The notes: generated by a model from the letters alone, not told the origin. A stretch of DNA of 64,000 nucleotides from Acerihabitans sp035013185 (GCF_035013185.1 NZ_JAYGJO010000014.1:62001-126000), one strand, 5' to 3'; counted from the stretch's first letter, positions 43,696 through 53,771 are shown. Numbers and translations are program-made.

Positions 43696-44293
43696 GAAAT
43701 AACATACCTGCGATGTGCTTATGTCGTTGTCAGTTCCTCAATAAACCCACTGGCGTGTTTAATATAGGAAATGTGTTTTTTTTCCGCCGGCAAATAACTT
43801 ACTACATCTATTATCATTTATAATAAAATCAATATAGCAATTGATTTTATATTGTAATGGATAGGTTATATCCGCAGCAAGTGCCCCGACTGAATGATAA
43901 ACTCAACGTTAGCATGCAATAAAATACCCCTCTTTCTCAAGAGTAATAATTGCTTGATCACCTGTGCCACCCATTTTTTATTCTAGGTGGATCGGGAGAT
44001 TATTTATCGATGTTTTATCATTATAATTTATTGAATGGATTTCATTGGGCAATATTATCTCCCCGTCCGATTGGGTCAGGGTTTACGGACGTTGCGCTAA
44101 GCCCTATCATGACATTAAAACCATCCGATGCGGTTGTAGTCTAGATAAATCGAATTGCTCGAAGACGCCAACGCAGTGAATCATCAGGCGTTTGACGTAC
44201 ATCGCTGCCGCCGGGAAACGGCAGCAACGATGTTAGTACCCGCCACGTCGCAGGTGCGTTGGCGGTCAAGTATACGATGCGTATTACACCGAC

Positions 44294-44641
44294 TTACTTG
44301 TCACCCGGCAGCGCAGCAGCGGCCATTGCCTTCGCTTCACCAATGGCTTTTAATTTTTTCGACAGCTCGCGGCGTTCTTTCGACAGTTCAGCATTTTTGA
44401 TGATGTAATCATCCACGCGATCTTCATAATCGGTACGCATGCTGGCAATAATCGCCTGCACTTCCTCAATAGACATACCTTGTTTGATATAATCACTCAG
44501 GTTATCAAGCAGTAACACGCGTTTTTGGTTATCACGGATTTTTTTCTCGTTATCGGCGATCTCGCGCTGCAACTTGTTCTTGCGGCGAAACATCCGTACG
44601 AACTCCAGAACATCCTGAAAAGAGGGTTTGATATGGTCCAT
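44294..44641 (-). CDS. tmaR: PTS system regulator TmaR (DUF496, YeeX)
   Basis: The 115-residue protein is almost identical in pattern to E. coli YeeX/TmaR, with KPSFQDVLEFVRMFRRKNKL, KKIRDNQKRVLLLDNLSDYI and DYEDRVDDYIIKNAELS. It is predicted to be a long coiled coil; in E. coli it gathers enzyme I of the PTS at a cell pole and so tunes sugar uptake. The start at 44641 (DHIKPSF) has AAGGA upstream and fits the family; the frame extends to 44689. Adjacent to yeeA as in E. coli. Confidence 0.95.
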   Translation of the reverse strand: MDHIKPSFQDVLEFVRMFRRKNKLQREIADNEKKIRDNQKRVLLLDNLSDYIKQGMSIEEVQAIIASMRTDYEDRVDDYIIKNAELSKERRELSKKLKAIGEAKAMAAAALPGDK

Positions 44642-44774
44642 TTTAATATCCTTGATCACGTCATAGGTTAAAAGGTTGCAGTGGCGCATTGATAATCGTT
44701 ACTTTACAGAGTAGCAGTTATCAGTTGCAATGGCATTGGGCTATTTTACCCGCTTTTGCCGTGTTCGCCATACT

Positions 44775-45854
44775 TCAATCTTCCTTTAGCGGCAATGGCT
44801 TACGCAACGCTTGGCAAAGTAACCGTGCCATCTGCTCCAATTGTTGCGTCAACTTCAAGCTCAGCCAAACATAACCGAATATCGGCGCTTCAAATTGGTT
44901 ACGTTGGCTAGCCTGTTCCATCAGTTGCTTTAGCTCAGCGGCAATCAGCGTCAGTTCGCCGCTATTGGCAACAATCGGTGCCGGATTACCCTGACGCAAC
45001 GCGTTGGCCAGGGTCGACAGGGTGCGCAAGGTGACCATTTGTGTACTGCGTAGCGTAGTGGCGTTTAATAAAATAAAATGACTCTCCCTCGATGCCCACC
45101 AGGCGTCGATTTGCAGTTCCAGCACACACACAATATTACGATTCAGATTCTGTATCGCATCGAAAACGTCCCTGGATATGGCGCTCTCCTTGCTGGCAGG
45201 CGCCACCAGCGCACCCATTTTAACCACGTCGCCCAACAGTTTTTTTAATCGACCGTTCAGCCGTGGCCGTTCGATAACATTGGGCGAAACATAGGCGGCA
45301 TAAATTTTACTTAGCGCCGTCAGGCTAAAACTCATCTGCATACGCCAATGAATAAACGCCCGCTGTGGATAGATGCTGGTAAACAGCAGCGCCAACAATG
45401 AACCGATGATCACATCACCGCTACGCCACAGGGCGGTCTGCATATCCCCTGCCCCGGCGCCACAGACCACCGCCAGCGTAATGCCGATCAACAGCGCCAT
45501 ATAAGGCCGTTTGCCAAGCGTAAGATAACCGCAAATAAACATCACCACACCGCACCATAACAGCATCAGCGGCAGCGAATAAAGTTCAAGACGCAGGGCA
45601 ATCAATCCCGAGGTGGCACCAAATACCGTACCAATAATCCGCTGTCCGGCGCGCTGCAGCACATTACCCCAAAATGAAATCGGCCCCATCACCACCACCA
45701 GGGTGATCAACGGCCAGGTTCCCTCGGGAATGTTCAGCATCCGGATGATCATAAAGGTCAGAACAAAAGCCAGACCGATACGCAGGCCGTGAGCAATACG
45801 ATAGTGCTGGTAAATGCTGTGTTCAAAGGAGGATATTTTTCTGTCCAAACGCAC
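44775..45854 (-). CDS. yeeA: FUSC-family inner membrane protein YeeA
   Basis: The 359-residue protein has six hydrophobic segments in its first 165 residues (from LRIGLAFVLTFMIIRML to GDVIIGSLLALLFTSIYP), then a cytoplasmic helical region, as in the FUSC/aromatic-acid exporter family. It matches E. coli YeeA in length (352) and in its place next to tmaR. Function in E. coli is not established; a role in efflux of aromatic or fusaric-acid-like compounds is family inference. Confidence 0.88.
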   Translation of the reverse strand: MRLDRKISSFEHSIYQHYRIAHGLRIGLAFVLTFMIIRMLNIPEGTWPLITLVVVMGPISFWGNVLQRAGQRIIGTVFGATSGLIALRLELYSLPLMLLWCGVVMFICGYLTLGKRPYMALLIGITLAVVCGAGAGDMQTALWRSGDVIIGSLLALLFTSIYPQRAFIHWRMQMSFSLTALSKIYAAYVSPNVIERPRLNGRLKKLLGDVVKMGALVAPASKESAISRDVFDAIQNLNRNIVCVLELQIDAWWASRESHFILLNATTLRSTQMVTLRTLSTLANALRQGNPAPIVANSGELTLIAAELKQLMEQASQRNQFEAPIFGYVWLSLKLTQQLEQMARLLCQALRKPLPLKED

Positions 45855-46092
45855 GTGAAATTGACCTGGAAAAACTTGCGGAATGCACAGTTTAAAGAAT
45901 TTTACCGTGTTTCACAGCACTAATTCTCAACATCCCAGTCTAGCGGGAAATTGAGCATGATCTGTCACCCATTACTGCGCGTTGGGCGCTCACTGCCGAT
46001 ACCCCGCGTCATACTGCAAGGTTGCAGACGTATTGAAACAGAGGTGTCGCGATGTCGCTGCCTTCGGACAACGCAACGTCGATCAATAGACA

Positions 46093-46117
46093 GGCCCGCA
46101 CCGTCAAAGGGCGGGCC
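46093..46117 (-). terminator. Hairpin after the btsT/cstA-type gene
   Basis: GGCCCGC (46093-46099) and GCGGGCC (46111-46117) form a perfect 7-bp stem with an 11-base loop just past the stop codon of the minus-strand transporter gene. T-run is poor. The preceding 45855-46090 stretch holds no gene. Confidence 0.55.
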
Positions 46118-46124
46118 GTGTGGA

Positions 46125-48185
46125 TTATTTGGTCAACGGCAGCGCTTGATACGGCACTTCCCGATCGCTGCGACTGTCTTTGCCATACGCGAGATAGGCC
46201 GCACGCAGGCCAAATAAAAAGATGCTAACCATCACAAAGATAAACAATGCGGTCAGGCCGGCATTAAGCTGGTTGTTAAATACCAACCGCCCCATTTCAC
46301 TCATGGTTTTGGCCGGCCCGATAAGCTGGTTATGATCAATCCCGGCCTGGAATTTGCGCGCCAGCGCCAAAAAACCTACCCGCGGATCGGCGGAAAATAT
46401 TTTCATCAATCCGGCTGTGGTGGTAAAAATCAGCAACAGTATCATCGGTACCCCGGCCACCCAGGCGTATGCCTGCCGCTTCATCTTGAACAACACCACA
46501 AAACACAGCGTTAGGGCCATGGTGGCCAGCATTTGATTGGCGATACCAAACAGCGGCCACAGGGTATTGATGCCGCCCAGCGGGTCCACTACGCCTTGAT
46601 AGAGAAAATACCCCCAGGCCGTAACGCACAGCGCGGTGGCCACCACATTGGCCACCAATGAATCGGTACGCCGCAGTGACGGCACCGCCACGCCCAACAG
46701 ATCCTGCAGCATAAACCGCCCGGCGCGGGTCCCCGCATCCACCGCGGTCAGAATAAACAGCGCCTCAAATAGAATGGCAAAATGATACCAGAACGCCATG
46801 CTGATAAAACTCACCGCCTGGCTCAGGATATGCGCCATACCCACTGCCAGGGTCGGCGCACCACCGGCCCGCGATACAATACTGTTTTCGCCTACCGAGG
46901 CGGCGTAGTCGGTTAGCATCTGAGGGGTAACCTCAAAACCCCAGCCACTGACGGTGGCCGCCGCGACCTCCACCGTGTTGCCGCCTAGCGCCGCCGCCGG
47001 ACTGTTCATCGCAAAATAAATGCCCGGATCGATAACCGACGCCGCCACCAGCGCCATAATGGCCACAAAGGATTCCATCAGCATGCCGCCGTAACCAATA
47101 AACGCGGCTTGCGTCTCATTCTCCAGCATTTTCGGCGTGGTGCCCGAGGCGATCAGTGCATGAAAACCAGATACCGCGCCGCAGGCAATGGTGATAAACA
47201 AAAACGGAAACAACGCGCCCGACCATACTGGCCCGGAGCCATCGATAAACCGGGTCGTGGCGGGCATTTGCAAGGTCGGGGCAATCAACACAATACCGAT
47301 GGCCAGCCCGAAGATGGTGCCGATTTTCAAAAACGTCGACAGATAATCGCGTGGCGCCAGTAGCAGCCAAACCGGCAAAATAGACGCAATACCGCCATAA
47401 ATCATCAGCGTCCAGGTCAGCTGTTTACCATCGAGGGTAAAATAGGGCGCCAGGGTCGGACTGCGTGCCACGTCACCACCAAATACGATGGCCGCCATCA
47501 GCAACACAAAACCGATCAACGACACCTCACCAATCTTGCCTGGACGAATAAACCGCAGATAGATCCCCATAAAGATCGCCAGCGGAATAGTACAACCCAC
47601 GGTAAACGCCCCCCATGGACTGTTGGTTAAGGCTTTAACCACGATCAGCGCCAGTACCGCCAGAATAATAATCATGATCATAAAGGTGCCAAACAGTGCT
47701 ATCACGCCCGGTACCGTGCCCAGTTCCTGCTTGATCAGATCACCGAGCGAGCGCCCATCGCGCCGGGTGGAAACAAACAGCACCATAAAATCCTGCACCG
47801 CCCCCGCCAGTACCACCCCGGCCAAGATCCAGATCATGCCGGGCAAATAGCCCATCTGCGCCGCCAATACCGGCCCGACCAAGGGCCCGGCACCGGCAAT
47901 AGCGGCAAAATGATGTCCGAACAACACATATTTATTGGTTGGCACAAAATCCAGCCCATCGTTATGCCGCCAGGCCGGGGTCATGCGCGTGGCGTCCAGC
48001 CCCAGCACCCGATTGGCAATAAACCGACTGTAATAACGATAGGCAATAAGATAAACCGAAACCGCCACCACCAAAATCCACAACGCATTGATCTTTTCGC
48101 CATGGTGTAAAGCAATCACACTCAACCCAAAAGCACCCGCAACCGCAACCAAAACCCACACAAAATGCGACGCAATGTTACGCAT
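46125..48185 (-). CDS. Carbon starvation CstA/BtsT-family pyruvate transporter
   Basis: The 686-residue integral membrane protein has the CstA-family signatures VPTNKYVLFGHHFAAIAGAGP, LVGPVLAAQMGYLPGMIWIL, FLFITIACGAVSGFHALI and TAVDAGTRAGRFMLQDLLG, with about sixteen to eighteen membrane segments. E. coli has two members: CstA (pyruvate and peptides at starvation) and BtsT (pyruvate/proton symporter). The C-terminus DREVPYQALP is closer to BtsT. It interrupts the E. coli-type neighbourhood between yeeA and sbcB. Regulation not visible. Confidence 0.9.
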   Translation of the reverse strand: MRNIASHFVWVLVAVAGAFGLSVIALHHGEKINALWILVVAVSVYLIAYRYYSRFIANRVLGLDATRMTPAWRHNDGLDFVPTNKYVLFGHHFAAIAGAGPLVGPVLAAQMGYLPGMIWILAGVVLAGAVQDFMVLFVSTRRDGRSLGDLIKQELGTVPGVIALFGTFMIMIIILAVLALIVVKALTNSPWGAFTVGCTIPLAIFMGIYLRFIRPGKIGEVSLIGFVLLMAAIVFGGDVARSPTLAPYFTLDGKQLTWTLMIYGGIASILPVWLLLAPRDYLSTFLKIGTIFGLAIGIVLIAPTLQMPATTRFIDGSGPVWSGALFPFLFITIACGAVSGFHALIASGTTPKMLENETQAAFIGYGGMLMESFVAIMALVAASVIDPGIYFAMNSPAAALGGNTVEVAAATVSGWGFEVTPQMLTDYAASVGENSIVSRAGGAPTLAVGMAHILSQAVSFISMAFWYHFAILFEALFILTAVDAGTRAGRFMLQDLLGVAVPSLRRTDSLVANVVATALCVTAWGYFLYQGVVDPLGGINTLWPLFGIANQMLATMALTLCFVVLFKMKRQAYAWVAGVPMILLLIFTTTAGLMKIFSADPRVGFLALARKFQAGIDHNQLIGPAKTMSEMGRLVFNNQLNAGLTALFIFVMVSIFLFGLRAAYLAYGKDSRSDREVPYQALPLTK

Positions 48186-48632
48186 ACATCTGCTCCTTGA
48201 TTATTTATTCAAGTAATAAAAAACCCTAGGCTGGTTGATGACTTAACCGTGATATTCCCGTTTCTAATAACATTGGTTTAATAACTTGGAAAGAAAAAAG
48301 CAGCGTATTTGTGATGGGTTAGAAAAGATTTAACTATTTGATAGCAAAATATCACCTTCTGCTACACTGTTTGGCGCGGGTTAACTGCACTCGTCACAAT
48401 GGGGGCGTCACGATTGGAGTACACATCACCATGGCCGTTAACCAACAGCATCGTGATGAGATAACACATAAATCATCTTGATGAACGGCATCCAGCGCTA
48501 CAGTGGATGCCGACAAACTTGATGCCTAATACATCATACAAAAGGCCGGTAACGACATAACAAATTAAACATTATGCATACGGTATTCTGTATTCTTCAA
48601 CGTATTCGAACGTCTTCATCGTTAACCTCAGA
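48186..48632. other. Gene-free stretch upstream of the transporter
   Basis: 447 bases without a supported gene. A small hairpin (GGCATCC and GGATGCC, about 48488-48510) is visible. The part near 48186-48300 would contain the transporter promoter; I see no clear operator. Confidence 0.4.
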
Positions 48633-49232
48633 TCATGATGCTTTTTGACCTGATTCACACAGATTGGCAGTATTTTCCGGTGAGTGGAGACGCACGAATA
48701 CTGGATGACGTCTAATCTCCCGTTCGAAAAGGGTGGTCCCTTGCCATGCGCAGGGGAGATCAGCCCGATCCGCCATTCTTTTAAACAGGCGGTTATCCTG
48801 TATATTGTTTATTAGGGTAGATTTAACCGGTAAATAACTTTTCGCTTTTGGTGTTGCAGGCTGATTGCGGTTATCCGGCGAACGCAAACTGGATAACGCT
48901 TTTGCCAAGGTATCCTCCTGTGGGTTAATCATCCTATTGGCAGAGCATAAAAATTGACGCGAAGACGCATCAACAACAGTCCCTAACAATAACGCACTCA
49001 CCTTGGTTTGTGGGACGATGTTCACCGTAACAGCCTTAATAAACGGTGCCGGTTGCTGCTTTACCGTAATAACAGAGTTCTTATTTACCGTAACGGCAGA
49101 GTTGTTAATGTCACGCAGCGAACTTGCCATGACATGAGTCCATAATAATTCTCGTGAACGGTCCAACCTCGCAGAGTAAATAAAAGACTGCTGCAGCAGT
49201 TTCAGTGGATTCAACTGACTAAGATTCAACAT
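48633..49232 (-). CDS. Unknown protein, 199 residues
   Basis: No family recognised. The product has no signal peptide or membrane helix; the N-terminus LNLSQLNPLKLLQQSFIYSA is followed by a beta-rich Val/Thr region (VTVNKNSVITVKQ, AVTVNIVPQTKV) and a basic C-terminal half. AAGGAT stands nine bases before the ATG, which supports translation. With the next gene upstream (49396-49809, same strand) it occupies a block between the transporter and sbcB that differs from E. coli. A secreted or accessory protein is possible but unproved. Confidence 0.55.
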   Translation of the reverse strand: MLNLSQLNPLKLLQQSFIYSARLDRSRELLWTHVMASSLRDINNSAVTVNKNSVITVKQQPAPFIKAVTVNIVPQTKVSALLLGTVVDASSRQFLCSANRMINPQEDTLAKALSSLRSPDNRNQPATPKAKSYLPVKSTLINNIQDNRLFKRMADRADLPCAWQGTTLFEREIRRHPVFVRLHSPENTANLCESGQKAS

Positions 49233-49395
49233 AACGTTGATGTATCCTTTGCGTTAAATAAGGTTTAAAACAACAGTGGGGTCTGTAAAAAATAACGTTC
49301 CATGCCACACATAAGTAGAGGGCATGCCACGACACAAATCAATGTCAAACGCCCGGTTTATTTCCATAAATAGGTTGTTGTTAAACGCTTTATTT

Positions 49396-49809
49396 CTAAT
49401 GAGAACGACGGTTTGGGGGGATAATGCCTTGAATTAAAAATTCAAGGTCAAGGCTAGGATAGAGGGACTGATATCCGCTAGGGAAATGCTGTTGTTGAGG
49501 ATGATGCGGATTATGCGCTTTGGTGAGTTCAGCGTTTAACTTATTTATGCTCACAGGCGTTTTTACTTGATTTTGAGATAATGCAGATAACTTATTATCA
49601 GTTGTGATAGTCCGTGGTTTAGTAAGTGGTTTATATTTTGTTACTGAAATAACGTCTTTTGCCTCCCAGCTTGCGCCATGGTGCCCGTGAGATCGTTGCA
49701 TATCACGGTTGCTGCTCTCCTTAAACGCATGGCCAATCACACCAAATGTCTTTTTAAATGTTTTACCCGCAAAATCGACTAAAGCGTTACTCGCCGTATT
49801 TACATTCAT
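49396..49809 (-). CDS. Unknown protein, 137 residues
   Basis: No family recognised. It starts NVNTASNALVDFAGKTFKK, is hydrophilic with a His/Gln-rich part (NPHHPQQQHFPSGYQ) and ends IPPNRRSH. AGAGG lies eight bases before the ATG. No membrane helix or signal peptide. Ser/Thr/Asn-rich, amphipathic N-terminus is compatible with, but not evidence of, type III export. Same strand as 48633-49232, separated by 163 bases. Confidence 0.5.
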   Translation of the reverse strand: MNVNTASNALVDFAGKTFKKTFGVIGHAFKESSNRDMQRSHGHHGASWEAKDVISVTKYKPLTKPRTITTDNKLSALSQNQVKTPVSINKLNAELTKAHNPHHPQQQHFPSGYQSLYPSLDLEFLIQGIIPPNRRSH

Positions 49810-50119
49810 GACCTAAACCTCTTATTCGATATAAAAATATATTTACATTAAGAATCATTATTATAACAATGTTCTTTTGCGAATAAGAGCATACACGGTC
49901 AAACTTAATAAACACCAAACGCACCCGCAAATGTACATAAATCAGTACAAAATAATTAACATGCCAAATACGTCACTGGGCATGATCCCCAATAGATCTC
50001 GCGTTGCGGGTGAATAGACCATGCTAATCCGTGCCAGGTGCGATAGAATTAATGCCATACTCAGGCCGTTATGGTCAGCATAAAAACCGCAGCCTAACCC
50101 TATTGGACATGACGCAACA

Positions 50120-51541
50120 GTGAGCAACCCGATAAAACGACCCAGCTTCCTGGTACATGACTACGAGACCTTCGGCAAACACCCCGCGCTGGATCGGCCG
50201 GCGCAGTTCGCCGGCATCCGCGCCGATCTGGACTTTGAGCCGCTGGACGCACCGCAGGTGTTTTTTTGTCAACCCACCGACGACTATCTGCCTGATCCCG
50301 AAGCGGTACTGATCACCGGCATCACCCCTCAGCAGGCGGCACGCGAGGGGGTTAACGAAGCCGAATTTGCCCGCCGGATCCATGCGCTGTTCAGCGTGCC
50401 CGATACCTGCATTCTGGGTTATAACAATATTCGCTTCGATGACGAAGTGACCCGCAATATTTTTTACCGCAACTTCTACGATCCTTACGCCTACAGCTGG
50501 CAACAGGGCAATAGCCGCTGGGACTTGCTGGACGTCATGCGGGCATGCTATGCGCTGCGCCCCGAGGGCATTAACTGGCCGCTGAACGACGACGGTCTGC
50601 CCAGTTTCCGGCTGGAGCACCTGACCCGGGCCAACGGCGTGGAACATACGCATGCGCACGACGCCATGGCCGATGTTGATGCCACCCTAGCCATGGCCAA
50701 GCTGGCCCGGCAGGCGCAGCCGAAACTGTTTGATTACCTCTATCAGCACCGGGGCAAACAACAGGTGAAGACCCTGGTAGATATTGCCGCCATGAAACCG
50801 CTGGTCCACGTGTCGGGCATGTTTGGTGCCGCACGGGGCAATACCGCCTGGATTGCCCCGCTGGCCTGGCATCCGGTCAATCAGAACGGGCTGATAGTCT
50901 GTGACCTGGCCGGGGATATGGAGGTATTACTGACCTTGGATGCCGATGAACTGCGCAGCCGACTGTACACTCGGCGCGATGAATTGGGGTCACGATCAGC
51001 GGTGCCGATTAAGCTGGTGCATATCAATAAATGCCCGGTATTGGCTCCGGCCAATACGCTGCGACCGCAAGATGCCGAACGGCTGGGCATCGACAGACAA
51101 CGCTGCCTGGATAATCTGCGGCTGCTGCGTGAACACCCGCAGGTGCGCGAAAAAGTGGTGGCGCTGTTTGCCGACGCCGCGCCGTTTGCCGGTTCGGATA
51201 ACGTTGATGCGCAATTATATGACGGATTTTTCGGCGAGGCCGATCGCAGTACCATGGCGATCATCCTGGAAACCGATCCGGTCAATCTGCCGGCATTGGA
51301 TATCAGTTTTGTCGATCCCCGCCTGGAGCCACTGCTGTTTCGCTACCGGGCACGTAATTTTCCTCAGACCCTCGACGATGGTGAGCAACAGCGCTGGCTG
51401 GCGTACCGTAAATCCGTGTTCACCGAGGCGACGCTGGAAACCTACCTGGCCAATTTACAACAGCTGTATATCGAACATGAAGCGGATGAAACCAAAACCC
51501 GCCTGCTCAAGGCGTTATTTGACTATATGCAGGAGCTATGA
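50120..51541 (+). CDS. sbcB: Exodeoxyribonuclease I
   Basis: Degrades single-stranded DNA 3' to 5' and takes part in recombination and mismatch repair. The 473-residue protein has the DEDDh exonuclease signature: FLVHDYETFG near the N-terminus, GYNNIRFDDEVTRN, and HAHDAMADVDATLAMA, plus the SH3-like and C-terminal domains of ExoI. Length is near E. coli SbcB (475). It starts with GTG at 50120; the ATG at 50109 is out of frame. Its place upstream of yeeZ and the his operon matches E. coli. Confidence 0.97.
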   Translation: MSNPIKRPSFLVHDYETFGKHPALDRPAQFAGIRADLDFEPLDAPQVFFCQPTDDYLPDPEAVLITGITPQQAAREGVNEAEFARRIHALFSVPDTCILGYNNIRFDDEVTRNIFYRNFYDPYAYSWQQGNSRWDLLDVMRACYALRPEGINWPLNDDGLPSFRLEHLTRANGVEHTHAHDAMADVDATLAMAKLARQAQPKLFDYLYQHRGKQQVKTLVDIAAMKPLVHVSGMFGAARGNTAWIAPLAWHPVNQNGLIVCDLAGDMEVLLTLDADELRSRLYTRRDELGSRSAVPIKLVHINKCPVLAPANTLRPQDAERLGIDRQRCLDNLRLLREHPQVREKVVALFADAAPFAGSDNVDAQLYDGFFGEADRSTMAIILETDPVNLPALDISFVDPRLEPLLFRYRARNFPQTLDDGEQQRWLAYRKSVFTEATLETYLANLQQLYIEHEADETKTRLLKALFDYMQEL

Positions 51542-51678
51542 GCGAATACTGGTGCTCAAATCGAAAGGTCGCAGCAGGATCCGCCGCGATGCAAGAGCAG
51601 TTGCAGCAGAACCCCATCCGCACCGGCGGGCCATCACCGGCCGACCGTTGTGGTGTGGTGCAGCGCACCACACACCGT

Positions 51679-52512
51679 CTAGGACAGTCGCATTGGCATT
51701 GCCGCCGGATCGGTATAAAGATAGTCAAATCCCAGTTCACGACAAATGCGGCTACCGTCGATAATCTTACCGGTATCAGGTTCATCGTCGGCCAAATAAA
51801 GCGGCGGCACCAAATTCAGCTCACGTGCGCAGGCCGGATAAAAATCCCGTTTAGCCGGGTGTTGGGGCGCGCAAATATTATAAATATGACCGCCCTTGGG
51901 CAGTTTAAGCAATAACTCAATGGCGGCAATGACATCCGACTGGTGAACCAGATTCACCCCATGGGAACCGCCCGGCAGTTGGGTTCTTCCGGCCAGAAAC
52001 CGTCCTGGATGGCGATTGGGTCCCACCAGCCCGGCCAGGCGCAGGATATCCACCGACGTATTCGGCAGGCGGTGCAACCAACGCTCGAGGTCCACCAGGC
52101 ACTTGGCCGTTGGTGTCACCGGCATCAACGAACTGTCTTCATGCATCGTGCCCACCGTATCACCGTACACTGAGGTGGAACTGGTAAAGATGATGCGCGG
52201 CACCTCATAGACCAGTGCGCTATCCACCACCTGTTGTACCGCCAGGCAATAATCTTCGGCACGCGCCGAGGTGCGACCGGCCGGCAGGGTAATGATCAGC
52301 GCATCGACCTGAAACAACGCCGCCAGATCGTCTTGTTCGGCATTGATTTGTGGCGTCAGCAACAGCGGGTAGCATTCCACGCCGCACATGCGCGCCGCTT
52401 CCACACCATCTGGAGTCGTCTTGCTACCGGTGACCCGATAACCGCTGGCAAGCAACGAGAGCGCCAGCGGCATACCCAACCAACCCAGACCGACAATGGC
52501 TATTTTTTTCAT
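51679..52512 (-). CDS. yeeZ: SDR-like NAD(P)-binding protein YeeZ
   Basis: The 277-residue protein begins KKIAIVGLGWLGMPLALSL (nucleotide fold) and has FTSSTSVYGDTVG with the family's Ser/Tyr, LRLAGLVGPNRHPGRFLAG and GHIYNICAPQHP, characteristic of extended short-chain dehydrogenases of the YeeZ type. Reaction unknown. It diverges from the his operon, as in E. coli. The upstream region shared with his is 52513-52684. Confidence 0.93.
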   Translation of the reverse strand: MKKIAIVGLGWLGMPLALSLLASGYRVTGSKTTPDGVEAARMCGVECYPLLLTPQINAEQDDLAALFQVDALIITLPAGRTSARAEDYCLAVQQVVDSALVYEVPRIIFTSSTSVYGDTVGTMHEDSSLMPVTPTAKCLVDLERWLHRLPNTSVDILRLAGLVGPNRHPGRFLAGRTQLPGGSHGVNLVHQSDVIAAIELLLKLPKGGHIYNICAPQHPAKRDFYPACARELNLVPPLYLADDEPDTGKIIDGSRICRELGFDYLYTDPAAMPMRLS

Positions 52513-52556
52513 AGTTCCTCTCAGACTCCAGCGAATGTTTCTATCGCAAAAAAAAG

Positions 52557-52585
52557 TTGCACTTTACGCTAAAGATCGTTAGCTT
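52557..52585 (+). promoter_or_regulatory. Candidate his operon promoter
   Basis: TTGCAC (-35, 52557-52562), 17-base spacer, TAGCTT (-10, 52580-52585) resembles the E. coli his promoter (TTGCTT and TAGGTT). Transcription would start about 93 bases before hisL, a longer leader than in E. coli, so another promoter nearer hisL is possible. Confidence 0.5.
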
Positions 52586-52684
52586 AAATGCCAAGGTAAC
52601 GTATCACCTAAACATACACGTTATATTACATCGCATGAGTCATACGATGGGAAGTTATTTTAATCACAGCACATGGAAACCAAC

Positions 52685-52732
52685 ATGAATAACGTTCTGT
52701 TTAACCACCATCATCACCATCACCCTGACTAG
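52685..52732 (+). CDS. hisL: his operon leader peptide
   Basis: A 15-residue frame reads MNNVLFNHHHHHHPD, with six successive His codons followed by Pro-Asp as in E. coli HisL (seven His there). Translation speed through the His codons senses charged tRNA-His and sets the choice of hairpins downstream. It lies 134 bases before hisG. Confidence 0.95.
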   Translation: MNNVLFNHHHHHHPD

Positions 52733-52750
52733 TCTTTCAGGCGTTTGGTG

Positions 52751-52831
52751 CTGGAAGACATAAAATCTTCCAGTGGCGCAGAATGTTAAGAGAGAGCCCT
52801 CGGAAGATTACTTCCGAGGGTTTTTTTTTGA
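52751..52831 (+). terminator. his attenuator
   Basis: CTGGAAGA...TCTTCCAG (52751-52773) is the first hairpin. The terminator CCCTCGGAAG-ATTA-CTTCCGAGGG (52798-52821) is a perfect 10-bp stem followed by nine to ten T. GGAAG and CTTCC are shared by both hairpins, allowing mutually exclusive pairing, as expected for transcription attenuation after hisL. Confidence 0.92.
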
Positions 52832-52865
52832 GCAAAAACAATCACTTTTTAGGGCAGAGGAATGT

Positions 52866-53765
52866 ATGTTGGACAAATCACGTTTACGCATAGCGATGCA
52901 AAAATCAGGCAGGTTGAGTACCGATACCCAACAGTTGCTCGAACACTGCGGTATTAAAATCAATTTACAGCAGCAGCGCCTGTTGGCCTTCGCGGAAAAT
53001 ATGCCCATCGATATCATGCGCGTGCGTGACGACGATATCCCGGGGTTGGTCATGGACGGCGTGGTGGACTTGGGCATCATCGGCGAGAACGTATTAGAAG
53101 AGGAACTGCTCAATCGCCGCGCCCAGGGCGAAGACCCCCATTATTATATGCTACGACGCCTGGATTTCGGCGCCTGTCGCCTGTCACTGGCGCTGCCGCT
53201 CGATGAACCCTTTACCGGACCCCAGTGCCTCGAGGGCAAACGTATTGCCACCTCGTATCCGCACCTGCTGAAACAGTATCTCGACAAACTGGGCATCAAT
53301 TTCAAGTCCTGCCTGCTCAATGGGTCGGTGGAAGTGGCACCGCGCGCCGGACTGTCGGACGCCATTTGCGATCTGGTGTCCACCGGTGCCACCCTTGAAG
53401 CCAACGGTCTGCGCGAAGTTGAGGTGATTTACCGCTCCAAGGCGTGCCTGATTCAAAGCAATAACGAACTCTCAGTGGCCAAACAGGCCCTGGTGGATAA
53501 ACTCATGGTGCGCATGCAGGGCGTTATCCAGGCCCGTGAATCCAAATATATTATGTTGCATGCGCCGACCGAACGCCTGGATGAGATTATCGCCCTGCTG
53601 CCGGGCGCGGAACATCCCACTATTCTGCCCCTGGCCGGTGATAAACAACGGGTCGCCATGCACATGGTCAGCAGTGAAACCCTGTTTTGGGAAACCATGG
53701 AAAATCTCAAAGCCCTCGGCGCCAGTTCGATTCTGGTGCTGCCGATTGAAAAAATGATGGAGTAA
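52866..53765 (+). CDS. hisG: ATP phosphoribosyltransferase
   Basis: First step of histidine synthesis, joining ATP and PRPP; feedback-inhibited by histidine. The 299-residue long-form enzyme has LRIAMQKSGRL, VRDDDIPGLVMDGVVDLGI, GASILVLP-type end (LGASSILVLPIEKMME) and the PRPP loop DLVSTGATLEANGL. Start at 52866 has AGAGGA upstream and matches E. coli; the frame is open into the attenuator. First gene after the attenuator. Confidence 0.98.
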   Translation: MLDKSRLRIAMQKSGRLSTDTQQLLEHCGIKINLQQQRLLAFAENMPIDIMRVRDDDIPGLVMDGVVDLGIIGENVLEEELLNRRAQGEDPHYYMLRRLDFGACRLSLALPLDEPFTGPQCLEGKRIATSYPHLLKQYLDKLGINFKSCLLNGSVEVAPRAGLSDAICDLVSTGATLEANGLREVEVIYRSKACLIQSNNELSVAKQALVDKLMVRMQGVIQARESKYIMLHAPTERLDEIIALLPGAEHPTILPLAGDKQRVAMHMVSSETLFWETMENLKALGASSILVLPIEKMME

Positions 53766-53771
53766 GTGGCG

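Noticed and set aside
43950..44144. 64-codon plus-strand frame in the AT-rich gap before tmaR
   Set aside because: Short, no good ribosome site, no family resemblance.
49942..50127. 61-codon minus-strand frame upstream of sbcB
   Set aside because: Overlaps the likely sbcB promoter and has no supporting signal.
50075..50659. 194-codon minus-strand frame over the start of sbcB
   Set aside because: Shadow of the exonuclease I gene; no ribosome site or family resemblance.
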